Of a stretch of 60,185 nt of DNA, positions 39,121 to 48,691 are shown piece after piece. The stretch spans positions 64,001 to 124,185 of the forward strand of contig CAUYUJ010022399.1 of assembly GCA_963575745.1 (NCBI GenBank), given 5' to 3'. Position 1 is the first letter of the stretch. Each line of letters begins with the position of its first letter. Under the pieces are notes generated by a model, which searched no databases, was not told the origin of the DNA, and saw nothing but the letters and a program-made list of their open reading frames with translations. The translations under genes and the position numbers were made by a program. The stretch is from Prorocentrum cordatum (taxonomy: Eukaryota > Sar > Dinophyceae > Prorocentrales > Prorocentraceae).

Positions 39121-39164
39121 CAGAAGACAAACCAATGCACTCCGGGGGGTCCGGGACCCCCTAC

Positions 39165-39210
39165 CCATATTTATCTATATATCTATCTATCTATATGTGT
39201 GCATACACAA

Positions 39211-39270
<60 letters not shown>
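39165..39270. repeat. (CTAT)n, (CA)n and (TA)n microsatellites
   Basis: TATCTATCTATC, then ACACACAC, then about 18 TA units. A C homopolymer follows at 39277-39289. Confidence 0.97.
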
Positions 39271-39775
39271 TCACACCCCCCCCCCCCCCAAGATCCCTAT
39301 TTTCCGTGCTCTGTTCTGCTTTCCTCTCTTCGTCCTCCTCCTCTTTCTCATCCTCCTCCTTTCCCCCCCCATCCTCTCCCCTCATACTTTCTCCTCCTTT
39401 TGCTCTATTCATATCTCTCTGGTCTTCCTCCTCCTCCTCGTTCTCATCCCTGTCCTATCTTTCTGTTTCTGTATTTCCTGGATTAATCCAGGGCTCGGCG
39501 GTTTAATCCACCTCTCCTCCCTCCCTCCTCCCTTCCCTCCTCCTAGAGAGGGGAAGCACACTCGGTGCCCTTCCGCCAATCCGTTTCGGCGTCCAGGGAC
39601 CGTTTTCGGGCCCCAGAACCATCAAAAACGACCCAGAGCGAAAACACATCCCAAGGAAAAGGGTGTGGACCTCTGGGGCCGCGGATTTCCTCATGGCTCC
39701 AGGCGATTCCCCTTTTCCTACTCCTCCTCCGCCTTCAACTTCTCCCCCCCCCCTCCTCCTACTCGCCCCACCCTG
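39271..39775. other. Pyrimidine-rich spacer, no gene
   Basis: CTCCTC-rich 39320-39550 and 39715-39770, otherwise featureless. It provides the 5' flank of the dinoSL relic. Confidence 0.5.
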
Positions 39776-39798
39776 TCCGTAGCCATCATCGGCTCAAG
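39776..39798 (+). other. dinoSL relic upstream of an intact intronless gene
   Basis: TCCGTAGCCAT-CATC-GGCTCAAG: the first 11 and last 8 bases equal the dinoflagellate spliced leader, and only the central TTT is replaced by CATC. It lies 52 bp upstream of the ATG at 39851, on the same strand. This marks a gene copied back from a trans-spliced mRNA. Confidence 0.8.
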
Positions 39799-39850
39799 TT
39801 GCCCCCGCGCGGGCTGATCCGAAGATTTGCGTCGAAGTCTTACAGCAGGT

Positions 39851-41218
39851 ATGAACACCTCGATTGCGGTATCTGGTCGTGTTGTGTTGACCCGTGATGG
39901 TAAACGGGCGCGCCTGGATTTGAGCGTTGGCAATCCGTCAGAACCCTCGGGCTCGGCAGCTGCTGACATCATCCGCCTCTTGGAGCCGGCTGCCCCTTCG
40001 GGGCCGCCCGTTGCCCCCGTGCCGATCGCGGACCGCGTCCGCCCGCGCGCTGTGGATGTTATTGGTGACGTGAACGCAGGGCGCTTGACCGTGCACCCGT
40101 CGAAGACCGACCTCTTACTGAAGGAGGTGAACAACCAGATGAATTACAGACAGGCGTCTTGCGGAATGCAGCGCCGCCAGGAAGGCCAATGGAGTGAAGC
40201 AGCCCAGAACAAGCTCGTCGCCTGGCTCAACAAGCGCAGGCAAAAGGGAAAGGTCCCTGACGGCCCCCCTGCACGCGAGGCGCCCCCCGCCCTGGCACTC
40301 ATGGACGGCGTCGTGGGCGACGAGGGCGGCGAGGGCGACGACGAGGGCGGCAAGGGCGACAATGAGGGTGTCGAGAACGACGGCTCGAAGAAGGACGAGG
40401 GCGAGGACGAGGAGGAGGAGGGCGAGGAAGGCTCGAAGGACAAGGACAGCGACTCTGAGAACACCTCGGAGGACGAGGACAAGGGCTCGGAGGACACCGA
40501 GGGGGCCGAGGACAAGGGCTCGGAGGACACCGAGGGCGAGGGCAAGGGCTCGGAGGACAGCTCAAAGGGCGAGGGCGGCTCGGAGCACGAGAACTACGCG
40601 GAGGGTGGGGTCCCGATGGACGAGTTCGAGGAACTGTTCGCCAGGTGCGCGGATGCCGAGGCAGAGTGCTGTCGCCTCACCAAGGAGAACAAGGAGCTCA
40701 AGATGCACGAGGCAGAGTGCTGCCGCCTCACCAAGGAGAACGAGGACCTCAAGATGTATATCGAGCGCATGTCCCAGCATTGGGCAGACAGCTCGGATTC
40801 CATGCACGTGACAGCGAAAGAGGCGAAGAAGCTTCTCATCAAAATCGTGCATTTGGGGAAGCCGGCGTGCGATGTCCCGTTTCTGTGGAACCTCGCCGTC
40901 GACATGCACAAAGCTGTGGATATGCTTCTGTCGCGCGAGAAATTCAGGTACTTGGACGGTCGTTTCGAGAACCGCCGCTGCCCCGCCGCATCCAAGCTTC
41001 ACTACGCCTTGAGCTCTGTGGAGGATTCCATCTTGTCTGACTTAGAGACGGAGGTGACCTCTGTGGACGGCGTGACCGTCAACACTTACATGTTTGATGG
41101 CGCTGTGTTCTTGATGCCCGAGGATGCCATGGACGACCTCCGCGCGGCGGTGAAAACCGTCGCTGACAAGTGGGGCTTGTCGATGTCTGTGGTGACGATC
41201 GATGGTGACGATGCGTAA
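39851..41218 (+). CDS. Acidic coiled-coil protein, intronless retrocopy, 455 aa
   Basis: I start at ATG 39851 (CAGGT-ATG-AAC), just after TCTTACAG, a good trans-splice acceptor; the frame is open 8 codons further up. Residues 1-90 are basic/hydrophobic. About 125-140 is Lys/Arg-rich (Asn-Lys-Arg-Arg-Gln-Lys-Gly-Lys). About 165-260 is almost wholly Glu/Asp/Gly/Ser/Lys with repeated Gly-Ser-Glu-Asp-Thr-Glu-Gly. Near 270-305 are two 17-residue coiled-coil repeats (Glu-Ala-Glu-Cys-Cys-Arg-Leu-Thr-Lys-Glu-Asn). Residues 305-455 form an ordinary globular-looking domain with Phe-Leu-Trp-Asn-Leu-Ala-Val-Asp-Met. No known domain is recognised. The frame is uninterrupted and ends at TAA 41216-41218. 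Together with the dinoSL relic this points to a complete, possibly active retrocopy. Confidence 0.8.
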   Translation: MNTSIAVSGRVVLTRDGKRARLDLSVGNPSEPSGSAAADIIRLLEPAAPSGPPVAPVPIADRVRPRAVDVIGDVNAGRLTVHPSKTDLLLKEVNNQMNYRQASCGMQRRQEGQWSEAAQNKLVAWLNKRRQKGKVPDGPPAREAPPALALMDGVVGDEGGEGDDEGGKGDNEGVENDGSKKDEGEDEEEEGEEGSKDKDSDSENTSEDEDKGSEDTEGAEDKGSEDTEGEGKGSEDSSKGEGGSEHENYAEGGVPMDEFEELFARCADAEAECCRLTKENKELKMHEAECCRLTKENEDLKMYIERMSQHWADSSDSMHVTAKEAKKLLIKIVHLGKPACDVPFLWNLAVDMHKAVDMLLSREKFRYLDGRFENRRCPAASKLHYALSSVEDSILSDLETEVTSVDGVTVNTYMFDGAVFLMPEDAMDDLRAAVKTVADKWGLSMSVVTIDGDDA

Positions 41219-41596
41219 GTAGGTCGGCTGTGAGCGATGCACGGGCCAACGGCAAATTCGGATAACTGTCTCTTTGGACTTACGTGTAAATAGTGGAAGG
41301 CGTTAGCGGCTGGAGGCCGCGCAACATTATATGAGCCCGTTCGTGTTCATGCTGCTGACTATGCTATGTAGATGTCCAAGAGGTGCCATGCAGATTCCAC
41401 GAGGGGTGTATTTCAGCCATTCGATATGGTTCGTCCTTGTTGCACGTTGGGGGTTCCGACCCAGCCTGCAGCTGCTTTGTTCGTTCTCGAACTCGCCGAA
41501 GCGATTGAACAAAAAAACTTCCCTCCTCTCCTCCACGCTCCCCTGCTCTGCCGTTTTTCCTCCTCCTTCTCCTCCCCCTCCTCCCTCCCTTGTGTT
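41219..41596. other. 3' flank of the retrocopy, no gene
   Basis: AT-richer than its surroundings. No poly(A) tail remnant is seen. CT-rich from 41515 leads into the foldbacks. Confidence 0.4.
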
Positions 41597-41907
41597 CCTC
41601 CTCTTCCGCTGGCGGAACTTTTTTTTCTTTTTTTTCCTCCGCCCGCTTTCGGAGGCAGAGTTTTTTCCTTCTTTTCCCTGTGAAAGCACAGTTTTTTCAT
41701 TATTTTTCCTTTTTTTCCTCTTTTTCGGTCTTTCCCCTGGGACGGCGGAGAAATTCGGAGGACCGAACGAGGCAGGGAAAAGAGGAAAAAAAGGACAAAT
41801 AAGGAAAAACCTGTGTTTTCACAGGGAAAAAAAGGAAAAAAACTCTGCCTCCGAGGGCGGGAGGAGGAAAAAAAAAAAAACAAACTTTCCGCCTGCGGAA
41901 GAGGAGG
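41597..41907. mobile_element. Large foldback 1, arms ~130 bp
   Basis: The left arm reads CCTCCTCTTCCGCTGGCGGA, CCTCCGCCCG-TTTCGGAGGCAGAG, CCCTGTGAAAGCACAG, TTTTTCCTCTTT. The right arm is its reverse complement, ending TTCCGCCTGCGGAAGAGGAGG. The loop (about 41730-41775) is CCCCTGGGACGGCGGAG...GGACCGAACGAGGCAGGG. No coding. Confidence 0.85.
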
Positions 41908-41924
41908 AAAGGGAGATGGACGGA

Positions 41925-41998
41925 GGAGGAGGAGGAGGAGGACGACGACGACGACGGGGAGGAGGAGGAGGAGGAGGACGACGAGGAGGAACAGGGAG
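41925..41998. repeat. (GGA)n/(GAC)n spacer between foldbacks
   Basis: GGAGGAGGA, GACGACGACGAC and again GGAGGA, about 70 bp. Confidence 0.9.
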
Positions 41999-42003
41999 AG
42001 ACG

Positions 42004-42285
42004 GATTTTTCCTCTTTTTCCTCCTCCGGCCTTGGGGCGCGGAGATTTGTTCCTCTTTTTCCCTGTGAAAACACAAGTTTTTTCCTATTTGTCTTTTTTT
42101 CCCTCTTTTCCCTGCCTCGTTCGGGCCCTCCAGATTTTTCCGCCGCCCAGGGAAAAGACCGAAAAAGAGGAAAAAAATGTAAAATCGGGAAAAACCTGTG
42201 TTTTCACAGGGAAAAAGAGGAAAAAAAATTGCCTCCGAGGGCGGGAGGAGGAAAAAAATGAAAAAAACGTTCCGCCTGCGGAAGA
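42004..42285. mobile_element. Large foldback 2, loop inverted relative to foldback 1
   Basis: Arms are the same sequence as foldback 1 (CCCTGTGAAAACACA, GCCTCCGAGGGCGGGAGGAG, TTCCGCCTGCGGAAGAGGAGG). The loop reads CCCTGCCTCGTTCGGGCCCT...TTCCGCCGCCCAGGG, the reverse complement of the other loop. Confidence 0.85.
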
Positions 42286-42386
42286 GGAGGAAAACGAGGG
42301 AAGGAGGAGGAAGCTGAAAGGAGAAGGGAGGAGGAGGAGGAGGGAGAGGAGGAGGAAGCAACATGGGGATCTTGGGGGGGGTGCGA

Positions 42387-42387
<1 letters not shown>

Positions 42388-42430
<43 letters not shown>
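42388..42430. repeat. (TA)n microsatellite
   Basis: About 19 TA units, then CACACACATACATACA. Confidence 0.97.
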
Positions 42431-42433
<3 letters not shown>

Positions 42434-42439
42434 TACATA

Positions 42440-43005
42440 CATATTGGAGGGCTCTTGGGCTGTGTATTGGCAGTGTTGGGCCCATCTGGGGCCACGCTTG
42501 GGGCCATCAGGGCCGCCATGGGGCCTCCCGCTCCCGCTCTGGGGCCCAGCTTGGGCCTGTCCTGGGGCTCTCTTCGGCCGTCTGAGGCTCCTACGGGGCA
42601 ATTTTCGGGTTCCGTGGGGCAGTCTTGGGGCTCTGTTGGAGGCCTTTTCGGCGGTCTTGGGGCGGTCTTGGGGGCGCCGTCGGCTGTCGTGGAGCGCCGG
42701 GAAGTCGAAAACGCGAGACACCGAAAAACATTGCAAAAGCCAATGGAAATCAAGGATTTGAGCCTCTTCGGGCTCTCTCGGGATGCTTCTCGGAGCTCTC
42801 TTGAGGCCTCTTGGAGGCTTGGGCTGTGTATTTGCGGTCTCGAACCCATCTTGGGCCACGTTGGGGCTATCTGGGCTGTCTTGGAAGGGTTTGTCGAAGT
42901 CCCCGAGGGCTTCTGGGAGCTCTCTGGGGCAGTCTGGGAGCTCCAGGGCCGCTCCGGGGAGCTCTTGGAGCGGTCTGGGAAACCCTGGTCCTCCCATGCC
43001 CTGTC
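42440..43005. repeat. CTTGGG-family dispersed repeat, block 4
   Basis: CTCTTGGGCTGTGTATTGGC and TCTTGGGGC(T/G)G units around an A-rich core at 42700-42760 (CGAAAACGCGAGACACCGAA). The GCTGTGTATT-G phrase recurs at 42455 and 42825, suggesting a ~370-bp duplication. Confidence 0.75.
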
Positions 43006-43007
43006 GT

Positions 43008-43112
43008 GGTCTCACAATTGATCTCACAATCGATCTCACAATCGATCACACAATCGATCTCACATTCGGTCTCAAGATCGATCTCACCATCGATATCACA
43101 ATCGCTCTGACA
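43008..43112. repeat. 12-bp minisatellite CACAATCGATCT
   Basis: About eight units (CACAATTGATCT, CACAATCGATCT, CACATTCGGTCT, AAGATCGATCT...), ending where the CAT satellite starts. Confidence 0.9.
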
Positions 43113-43114
43113 AT

Positions 43115-43119
43115 CAACG

Positions 43120-43180
<61 letters not shown>

Positions 43181-43280
43181 TATCATCATCAGCATCAGCA
43201 TCATCATCAACATCATCATCATCAACATCAACATCAACATCAACATCATCACCAACATCGTCATCATCATGAGGGCACCG

Positions 43281-43320
<40 letters not shown>

Positions 43321-43396
43321 AAACAGCATCATCAAAGTCAGCATCGTCATCGGGACAACATCATCATCATCACCACCATCATCATCTCATTATCAA

Positions 43397-43430
<34 letters not shown>

Positions 43431-43700
43431 GGGACACAGTCATCGTCATCATCATCAGCATCATCAGAATAATCATCATAATCGGGACACCATCATGATC
43501 ACCATCCTTCTCATCATCAACATTATCATCAACATCGTCATCATCCTCGGGACACCATCATCATGATCATCGCATCATCATCATCGACATTATCATCAGC
43601 AACAACATCATCATCATGGGGGCACCATCATCATCATGAGCAACATCATCAACATCGTCATCATCATTATTATCATCGTGGGGACACCATCAGCATCACC

Positions 43701-43731
<31 letters not shown>

Positions 43732-44015
43732 GCATCATCATCGGGACACCATAATCATCATCAACATCATCATCATCATCATCATCATCAACATCATTAT
43801 CGCCGGGACACCATTTCCATCAACATCATCACCAACATCATCGGAATCATCATCATCATCAACATCATCATCATCATCGGGACACCATCGTCGTCATCAT
43901 CATCAACATAATCATCATGAGCATCATCATCCTCATCATCGGGACACTATCATCATCAGCGACACCATCATCAACATCATCATCATCTTCATCGGGACAC
44001 CATCATCTCATCATC

Positions 44016-44085
<70 letters not shown>

Positions 44086-44090
44086 CGCGG
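43115..44090. repeat. CAT satellite with periodic GGGACACCAT insertions
   Basis: Nearly 1 kb of CAT/ATC triplets. The decamer (C)GGGACACCAT interrupts it at intervals of about 50-72 bp (near 43431, 43483, 43548, 43681, 43744, 43814, 43879, 43941 and 43996), giving a higher-order unit. Reading frames are artefacts. Confidence 0.9.
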
Positions 44091-44205
44091 GACACCGCGG
44101 GACACCGGCGGGACACCGCGGGACACCGCGGGACACCGCGGGACACCGCGGGACACCGCGGGACACCGCGGGACACCGCGGGACACCGGCGGGACACCGC
44201 GGGCC
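44088..44205. repeat. 10-11 bp satellite CGCGGGACAC(C)
   Basis: About eleven uninterrupted copies of GGGACACCGC with two GGGACACCGGC variants, directly continuing the CAT satellite and using its interrupting word. Confidence 0.95.
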
Positions 44206-44460
44206 CACGGCCGCCCAGAAGGGAGTCATTTGGTCCGGCCGCGCCTCAGCCACACGGGACACCAGCGGGATACCGGCGGGACACCGCGCGCCACCGGCCG
44301 CCCGGCGGAGCATCATTTGGTCCGGCCGCGCCTCAGCCACAGGAGACTTTCCTCTCGCCCGCCCACGCAGCTTCGCCTCGCCCGCACGGCACGCACGAAC
44401 ACGAAACCGAAAGCGATTTCCTGGTAGGGGGGCTCTCCGTTCCACTTCGATCTCACCCCC
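44206..44460. repeat. Tandem duplication of an ~90-bp GC-rich unit
   Basis: GTCATTTGGTCCGGCCGCGC followed by CTCAGCCACA occurs at 44224 and 44313 (ATCATTTGG...), each preceded by GGCCGCCC. GGGACACC variants persist between them. Confidence 0.8.
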
Positions 44461-44466
44461 CAACCT

Positions 44467-44968
44467 CGGACATATACCTATACATATACATATACACATA
44501 CATATGCACATACGTATACATATACATATACATGTACATATAAATATACAAATACAGACACATGTACATAGACAGATGCATGTACATATACGTGTACATA
44601 TACATATACATAGACATATACATATATACATGTGCAAACACGTATGCATATACGTATACATATTCATAAATGTATGCATATACATGTACATATGCATAAA
44701 CATGTACATAACAACTATACAGGCGCATGAACATATACGTATACATATGCATATACATATACATATGCAGATACATGAACATATACATACACATATACCC
44801 GTGTATACACCTATACGTGCATATACATATACATATACACATACATATGCATAAATCTACCAATATACATGTATGCATACCTATACATATACATGTACGT
44901 ACACGTATACATATACATAAGCATGTACACACATATACATAACACATATACACCTATATATATATATA
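44467..44968. repeat. (ATACAT)n satellite, ~500 bp
   Basis: Alternating ACATAT/ATACAT/GTACAT units, degenerate, on both strands coding for Tyr/Met/His/Ile repeats that are not genes. Confidence 0.95.
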
Positions 44969-44976
44969 TGAACCAC

Positions 44977-45003
44977 GCGCGCGCTTCGCGCGCGCTTAGG
45001 TTC
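44977..45003. other. GC hairpin with TTAGGTTC tail, copy 2
   Basis: GCGCGCGCTTCGCGCGCGCT then TAGGTTC, as at 36184-36210. It separates the ATACAT satellite from a sequence leading into the 343-bp array. Confidence 0.7.
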
Positions 45004-45169
45004 TAGCTAGGAGGCGAGCTTGAGTCAACGAAAGTCGCAGGGAAGGGGGCAGGGGGAAGAAGGCCAGAGAGCGCTGAAGGATACAAATACTGGAACCCTC
45101 TTGTGATTTTGTGGGGGGCCTCGTCCGGCCGCTCGCTGGGAGTTTGACGTAGCTTCTCGGGAGCCTCTG

Positions 45170-46330
45170 AACCTGTCGGGGGCCTCCTGGAAGCAGGTTC
45201 GAAGCATTTTGGGGGCCGATTTGGGGCTTCTCGGGGCCTCCTTTGGGCCTCTTGGGGGTCTCCTGGGGCCTCTTGAGGGGCCTCCTTGGGGCCTCCTGGC
45301 GGCCTCTTGGGGCGGAAGGCTCGAGCTTGCGGTTCGTGGTCCCCCTCTGGGCCCCCTCTTGGGCCCGTCTTGGGGCCCTCTTGGGCCATCTTGGGCGCCT
45401 CTTGGGCCGTCTTGGGGCCCTCTTGGGCTGTCCTGGGGCCCTCTTGGAAGCTTCTTGGGCCGTCTTGGGGCGGTCTTGGAGGCCTCTTGGGCCGTCTTGG
45501 ACGCGGTGAAAGCCCAAGATGCGAACATGCGAAAAATATACGTTTTCCCATAGGAATGGCACGATTTTTGTTTCTTGGACCTCTCTTGGGGTGCCTCTCG
45601 GAACGTCTTGGGCTGATTTTGGAAGCCTTTTGGCGCCTCTGGGCGGCGTTTTGGCGCCTCCTGGGATATGTTGGGCCGGAAGCTCGGAATTCGAGAGTGG
45701 CTTTCTCCTTCTGGGACCCCTCTCGAAGTCGTCTTGGGGTTCTCTTGGGCCGTCTTGGGGCCGTCCTGAGCCACTCGTGCGCAGCCTTGGAGCGCTCCCG
45801 GAGGCCTCCTAGGCCGTCTTGGAGGCCTCTTGGGCCGTCTTGGACGCGGTGAAAGCCCAAGATGCGAACATGCGAAAAATATACGTTTTCCCATAGGAAT
45901 GGCACGATTTTTGTTTCTTGGACCTCTCTTGGGGTGCCTCTCGGAACGTCTTGGGGTGCTTTTGGGAGCCTTTTGGCGCCTCTTGGCGGCATTTTGGCGC
46001 CTCCTGGAGCCTCTTGGGCCGGAAGCTCGGAATTCGAGGTTGGCTTTCTCCGTCTGGGACCCCTCTCGAACTCGTCTTGGGGCTCTCTTCGGCCGTCTTG
46101 GGGCCGTCCAGGGCCACTCGTGCGCAACCTTGGAGCGCTCCCGGAGGCCTCGTAGACCGTCTTGGGCGCCTCTTGGGCCGTCTTGGACGCGGTGAAAGCC
46201 CAAGAGGCGAACATGCGAAAAATATACGTTTTCCCATAGGAATGGCACGATTTTTGCTTCTTGGGCCTCTCTTGGGCTGCCTCTCGGAGCGTCTTGGAGG
46301 CTTCTGGGACCTTCTTGGTGTCATGACAGG
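45170..46330. repeat. CTTGGG-family block 5 with a 343-bp tandem array
   Basis: CTTGGACGCGGTGAAAGCCC opens identical segments at 45496, 45839 and 46182, exactly 343 bp apart. Each continues with GCGAACATGCGAAAAATATA, CGTTTTCCCATAGGAATGGC and ACGATTTTTG-TTCTTGG. Between them are CTTGGGCCGTCTTGGGGCC-type units. As 343 is not a multiple of three, the long minus-strand frames (up to 498 codons) are chance read-throughs. Confidence 0.9.
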
Positions 46331-46544
46331 CGTCTTGGAAGGCATCTGGAGCCATCGGAGCGCGTTCCGAAGCCGCCGGCGAACGATCTTGGACGGCGTC
46401 CGGCGGTCCGACGAGCCTCCGGGCCCCCCGGGGCCCACATTTGTGGTCGAGGTCCCGGCCCCGGGCCCCCGGACCCGGTGCGCCGTTATGTGTATACACG
46501 TATAGAATGTGTTTATGTCATGATGATTGTGGGGGCACAAAGAA

Positions 46545-46684
46545 TTACCGATACCGCTACTCCCTGGACCTTTCTCGGGGTGTGTTCTGACCAGGATTTC
46601 GGGGCGAATCCAGCGGTGGCGACGAGGGCCGCCCAAGAGGCCCACACAAGGGAAAACGCGGGAAGGCTAGCGGTATGGGTACCT
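46545..46684. mobile_element. Family-6 element, free copy
   Basis: TTACCGATACCGCTACTCCC on the left, GCTAGCGGTATGGGTACCTT on the right; the core CTGACCAGGATTTCGGGGCG, AATCCAGCGGTGGCGACGAG, GGAAAACGCGGGAAGG lies between. 140 bp. Same family as the intron at 27077-27233. Confidence 0.8.
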
Positions 46685-46747
46685 TCTCCTCCTCCTCCTC
46701 CGAATCTGTGTTTACGTACTGATGCTTACATGTCGCCTGCTCATCTC

Positions 46748-47094
46748 GGGCGTTGGCAGAACTGGGTTTAGTGGAACCTGGTTTAGTGATTTGTACCAGG
46801 GGCGCCCCCCCGCCCCATTTCCACTAACCAGAAATGCTGTCACCCCAACAACACCAGTTACGGCAAACCTGGTTTTTAGTGAATCTGGCCAATTGAGGGG
46901 CCCCAGGGACCTACAGTCGGGGCCCTGCAGAAGGAACCCTTTTCGTTGGAGAGGGGCTCCGCGTTCCTTCATTGTTTCAGAGCTTGCCTCAAGTTTTCCT
47001 TAGGCTTTCGATACGAAATCGAAGTTCACCTTCTGGAGAAAAGGGGCCTCGTTCCTTACCCGGTCCCCTTACCCGGGGTCCTGCCTATACCCGA
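46748..47094. mobile_element. Family-4 element interrupted by another insertion
   Basis: Matches 35022-35231 block for block up to CAATTGAGGGGCCCCAGGGA and again from ACCCGGTCCCCTTACCCGG to CCTATACCCGA. Between about 46912 and 47054 lies about 140 bp of unrelated sequence. Its edges (AAGGAACCCTTTTCG and GAAAAGGGGCCTCGTTCCTT) are inverted, so it looks like a nested element. Confidence 0.75.
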
Positions 47095-47760
47095 TCATCG
47101 GTCGTTCTTTCGCATCGCCGTCGAGGGTGGCGCCCCTTGCAGCAGCCGCCCGCCGGCGCCCTCCTGCACTCCGGGCGCCCGGCGGCGCTGCCCGGCGAGC
47201 GCTCGAGGAGCTCCAGGAGCGCGACGAACGGCGCCACGCCGGCGCCGTTCGCCACCAGCAGCAGCGGGGGCCACCTCGCCAGTGGGATTGCCGCCGCCGC
47301 CGCCGTGGGCGGCGGCGCCCGCCGCCGCAACGACGCGCCGCCACTGCCGTGGCCGTCGCCGCTGCGGTCGTCAGCGGCGTGTGCGTGGCGGCAGCGGTGA
47401 CCACGACGACGTCGCGGTGCCCTCGCTCGGACGTCCATTCCCCGTGCATTTGCCGGTTCCTTGGTGCATTTGTCTCGCAAGGTGATCCAAGATGCTCCTC
47501 GATGATCCTCGCGAGAGAAAACATGCACACGTCCGAGCGATGCCAAGTCGCCGTGGTGCATCGTGGGCGTCGTTGTTGCTCCGTCGTGGTGGTCGTCGCC
47601 GCCGCCGTGGTCGCCGTCGTCGTCGCTGCCCGTCGTGGTTCGTGCAGCGCCTCGAGCCACAGCACGTCGCTGTGAGGGCGGAACATCGAGCTGGAATCGG
47701 CAACACAGTCGACCCGTATAGTAAGGATTTGCGGTGAAGATGCAAGGGGCTTTGGGGAGC
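47095..47760. other. GC-rich, (GTC)/(GCC)-rich, no gene
   Basis: GCCGCC and GTCGTC runs at 47285-47400 and 47560-47640. Ala/Arg/Gly frames are compositional. Confidence 0.45.
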
Positions 47761-47767
47761 CGTGTCG

Positions 47768-47853
47768 ATGTCTCTGAACGAGTCTGGCCAGCGAAAGTCG
47801 CTAAAGATGTCTCTGAACGAGTCTGGCCAGCGATGTCTCTGAACGCGTCTGGT
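47768..47853. repeat. GATGTCTCTGAACG repeat, three copies
   Basis: GATGTCTCTGAACGAGTCTG-GCCAGCGA starts at 47768, 47807 and 47832 (39 and 25 bp spacing). Confidence 0.85.
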
Positions 47854-48075
47854 CAATGCAAAACCCAGAAACGGCTAGGGAAAAACGAAGTGACATTCGC
47901 GTGGATTGTTTTGTTTGGTCTTCACTCCTGGCCCCCAAAACATCCGCACGAAATTCGGATCGAAATCCGGAACGAATCCTCCGGGACACTCCGGGCCCAT
48001 TCCATCGTTTTCCGAACGAAATCCGCTCTGCGAGGTTGGCGCCATGACAATGGTAGCCTTGGGAAAGTTCCTCGG

Positions 48076-48265
48076 GGGCTCGCAAACATGGATTAGCGAT
48101 CCATGGATGCGGCGCGCGGTCGCCTAACCCATGGATCGGGGGAACTGCCCTCGCAAAAAGGCGGCGGGTGCCGCCTCGTTCGGCGGCGGGAGTCCGCGAT
48201 TCCCCGTGAAAGCGGGACCCGTCGCTGATCCACGCCCCCCTGATCCATGTGTGCGATCGCCTAAA
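48076..48265. mobile_element. Dispersed repeat family 8, copy 2
   Basis: GCAAACATGGATTAGCGATC on the left and TGATCCATGTGTGCGATCGC on the right are inverted. The interior shares all blocks with 24655-24880. 47860-48075 upstream holds nothing recognisable. Confidence 0.7.
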
Positions 48266-48460
48266 AATGGTACTCCAGATCCTTCTATAAGCACCCCCCT
48301 CCCCGTGCCAACCTGTCTGACGCCCCCTGCCCGCCCCCCGACGTGCCCCGAACCCACTCCCTCTCGCTCCCTAACCTCCCCACGCCCCTCAAAGGACAGC
48401 GGCTTCCTGCCCCCCCACGCGATCCACCCCCCCACGCTTTTTGAGAGACCTGGAGTAGCC

Positions 48461-48641
48461 TTGAGTCGAGCCTGTCCCCAGAAAGGGGGATTTTCGACGA
48501 AAAATCAAAAATACCCCAAACATACCGCAAAAAGGTCAAGAAAGAAATATTCCAAAAATAGCCCCCAGACTACTTTGGGACTATATTCTTTGATTGTTTG
48601 TTTGGGGTACTTTTTATTTTTCGCCGAGAATCCCCCTGTAT
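48461..48641. mobile_element. Family-1-like element (copy F), diverged
   Basis: TTGAGTCGAGCCTGTCCCCA, GGGGGATTTTCGACGAAAAAT at the left; TAGCCCCCAGACTACTTTGG, ACTTTTTATTTTTCGCCGAGA, ATCCCCCTGTA at the right. Order and length are right but sequence divergence is high. Confidence 0.55.
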
Positions 48642-48691
48642 TGCATGCTCATTCTGGGGGCCTTCCTGGAGCCACTCGCTCCACTCGTGCG

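Noticed and set aside
41331-43039. Frames of 245-406 codons across 41.3-43.0 kb
   Set aside because: They cross both foldbacks, a (GGA)n spacer and a (TA)n tract; composition is dictated by the repeats.
43115-44543. CRISPR-like spacing of GGGACACC words
   Set aside because: Spacers are CAT repeats of variable length, the word is only 8-10 bp, there are no cas genes and the DNA is eukaryotic.
44467-44968. Tyr/Met-rich frames that look like membrane or cysteine-poor repeats
   Set aside because: Direct products of the ATACAT satellite on both strands.
45003-46499. 498- and 407-codon minus-strand frames with repeated Lys-Thr-Ala-Gln-Glu segments
   Set aside because: They run across a 343-bp tandem array in which the period is not divisible by three; identical DNA is read in different frames in successive units.
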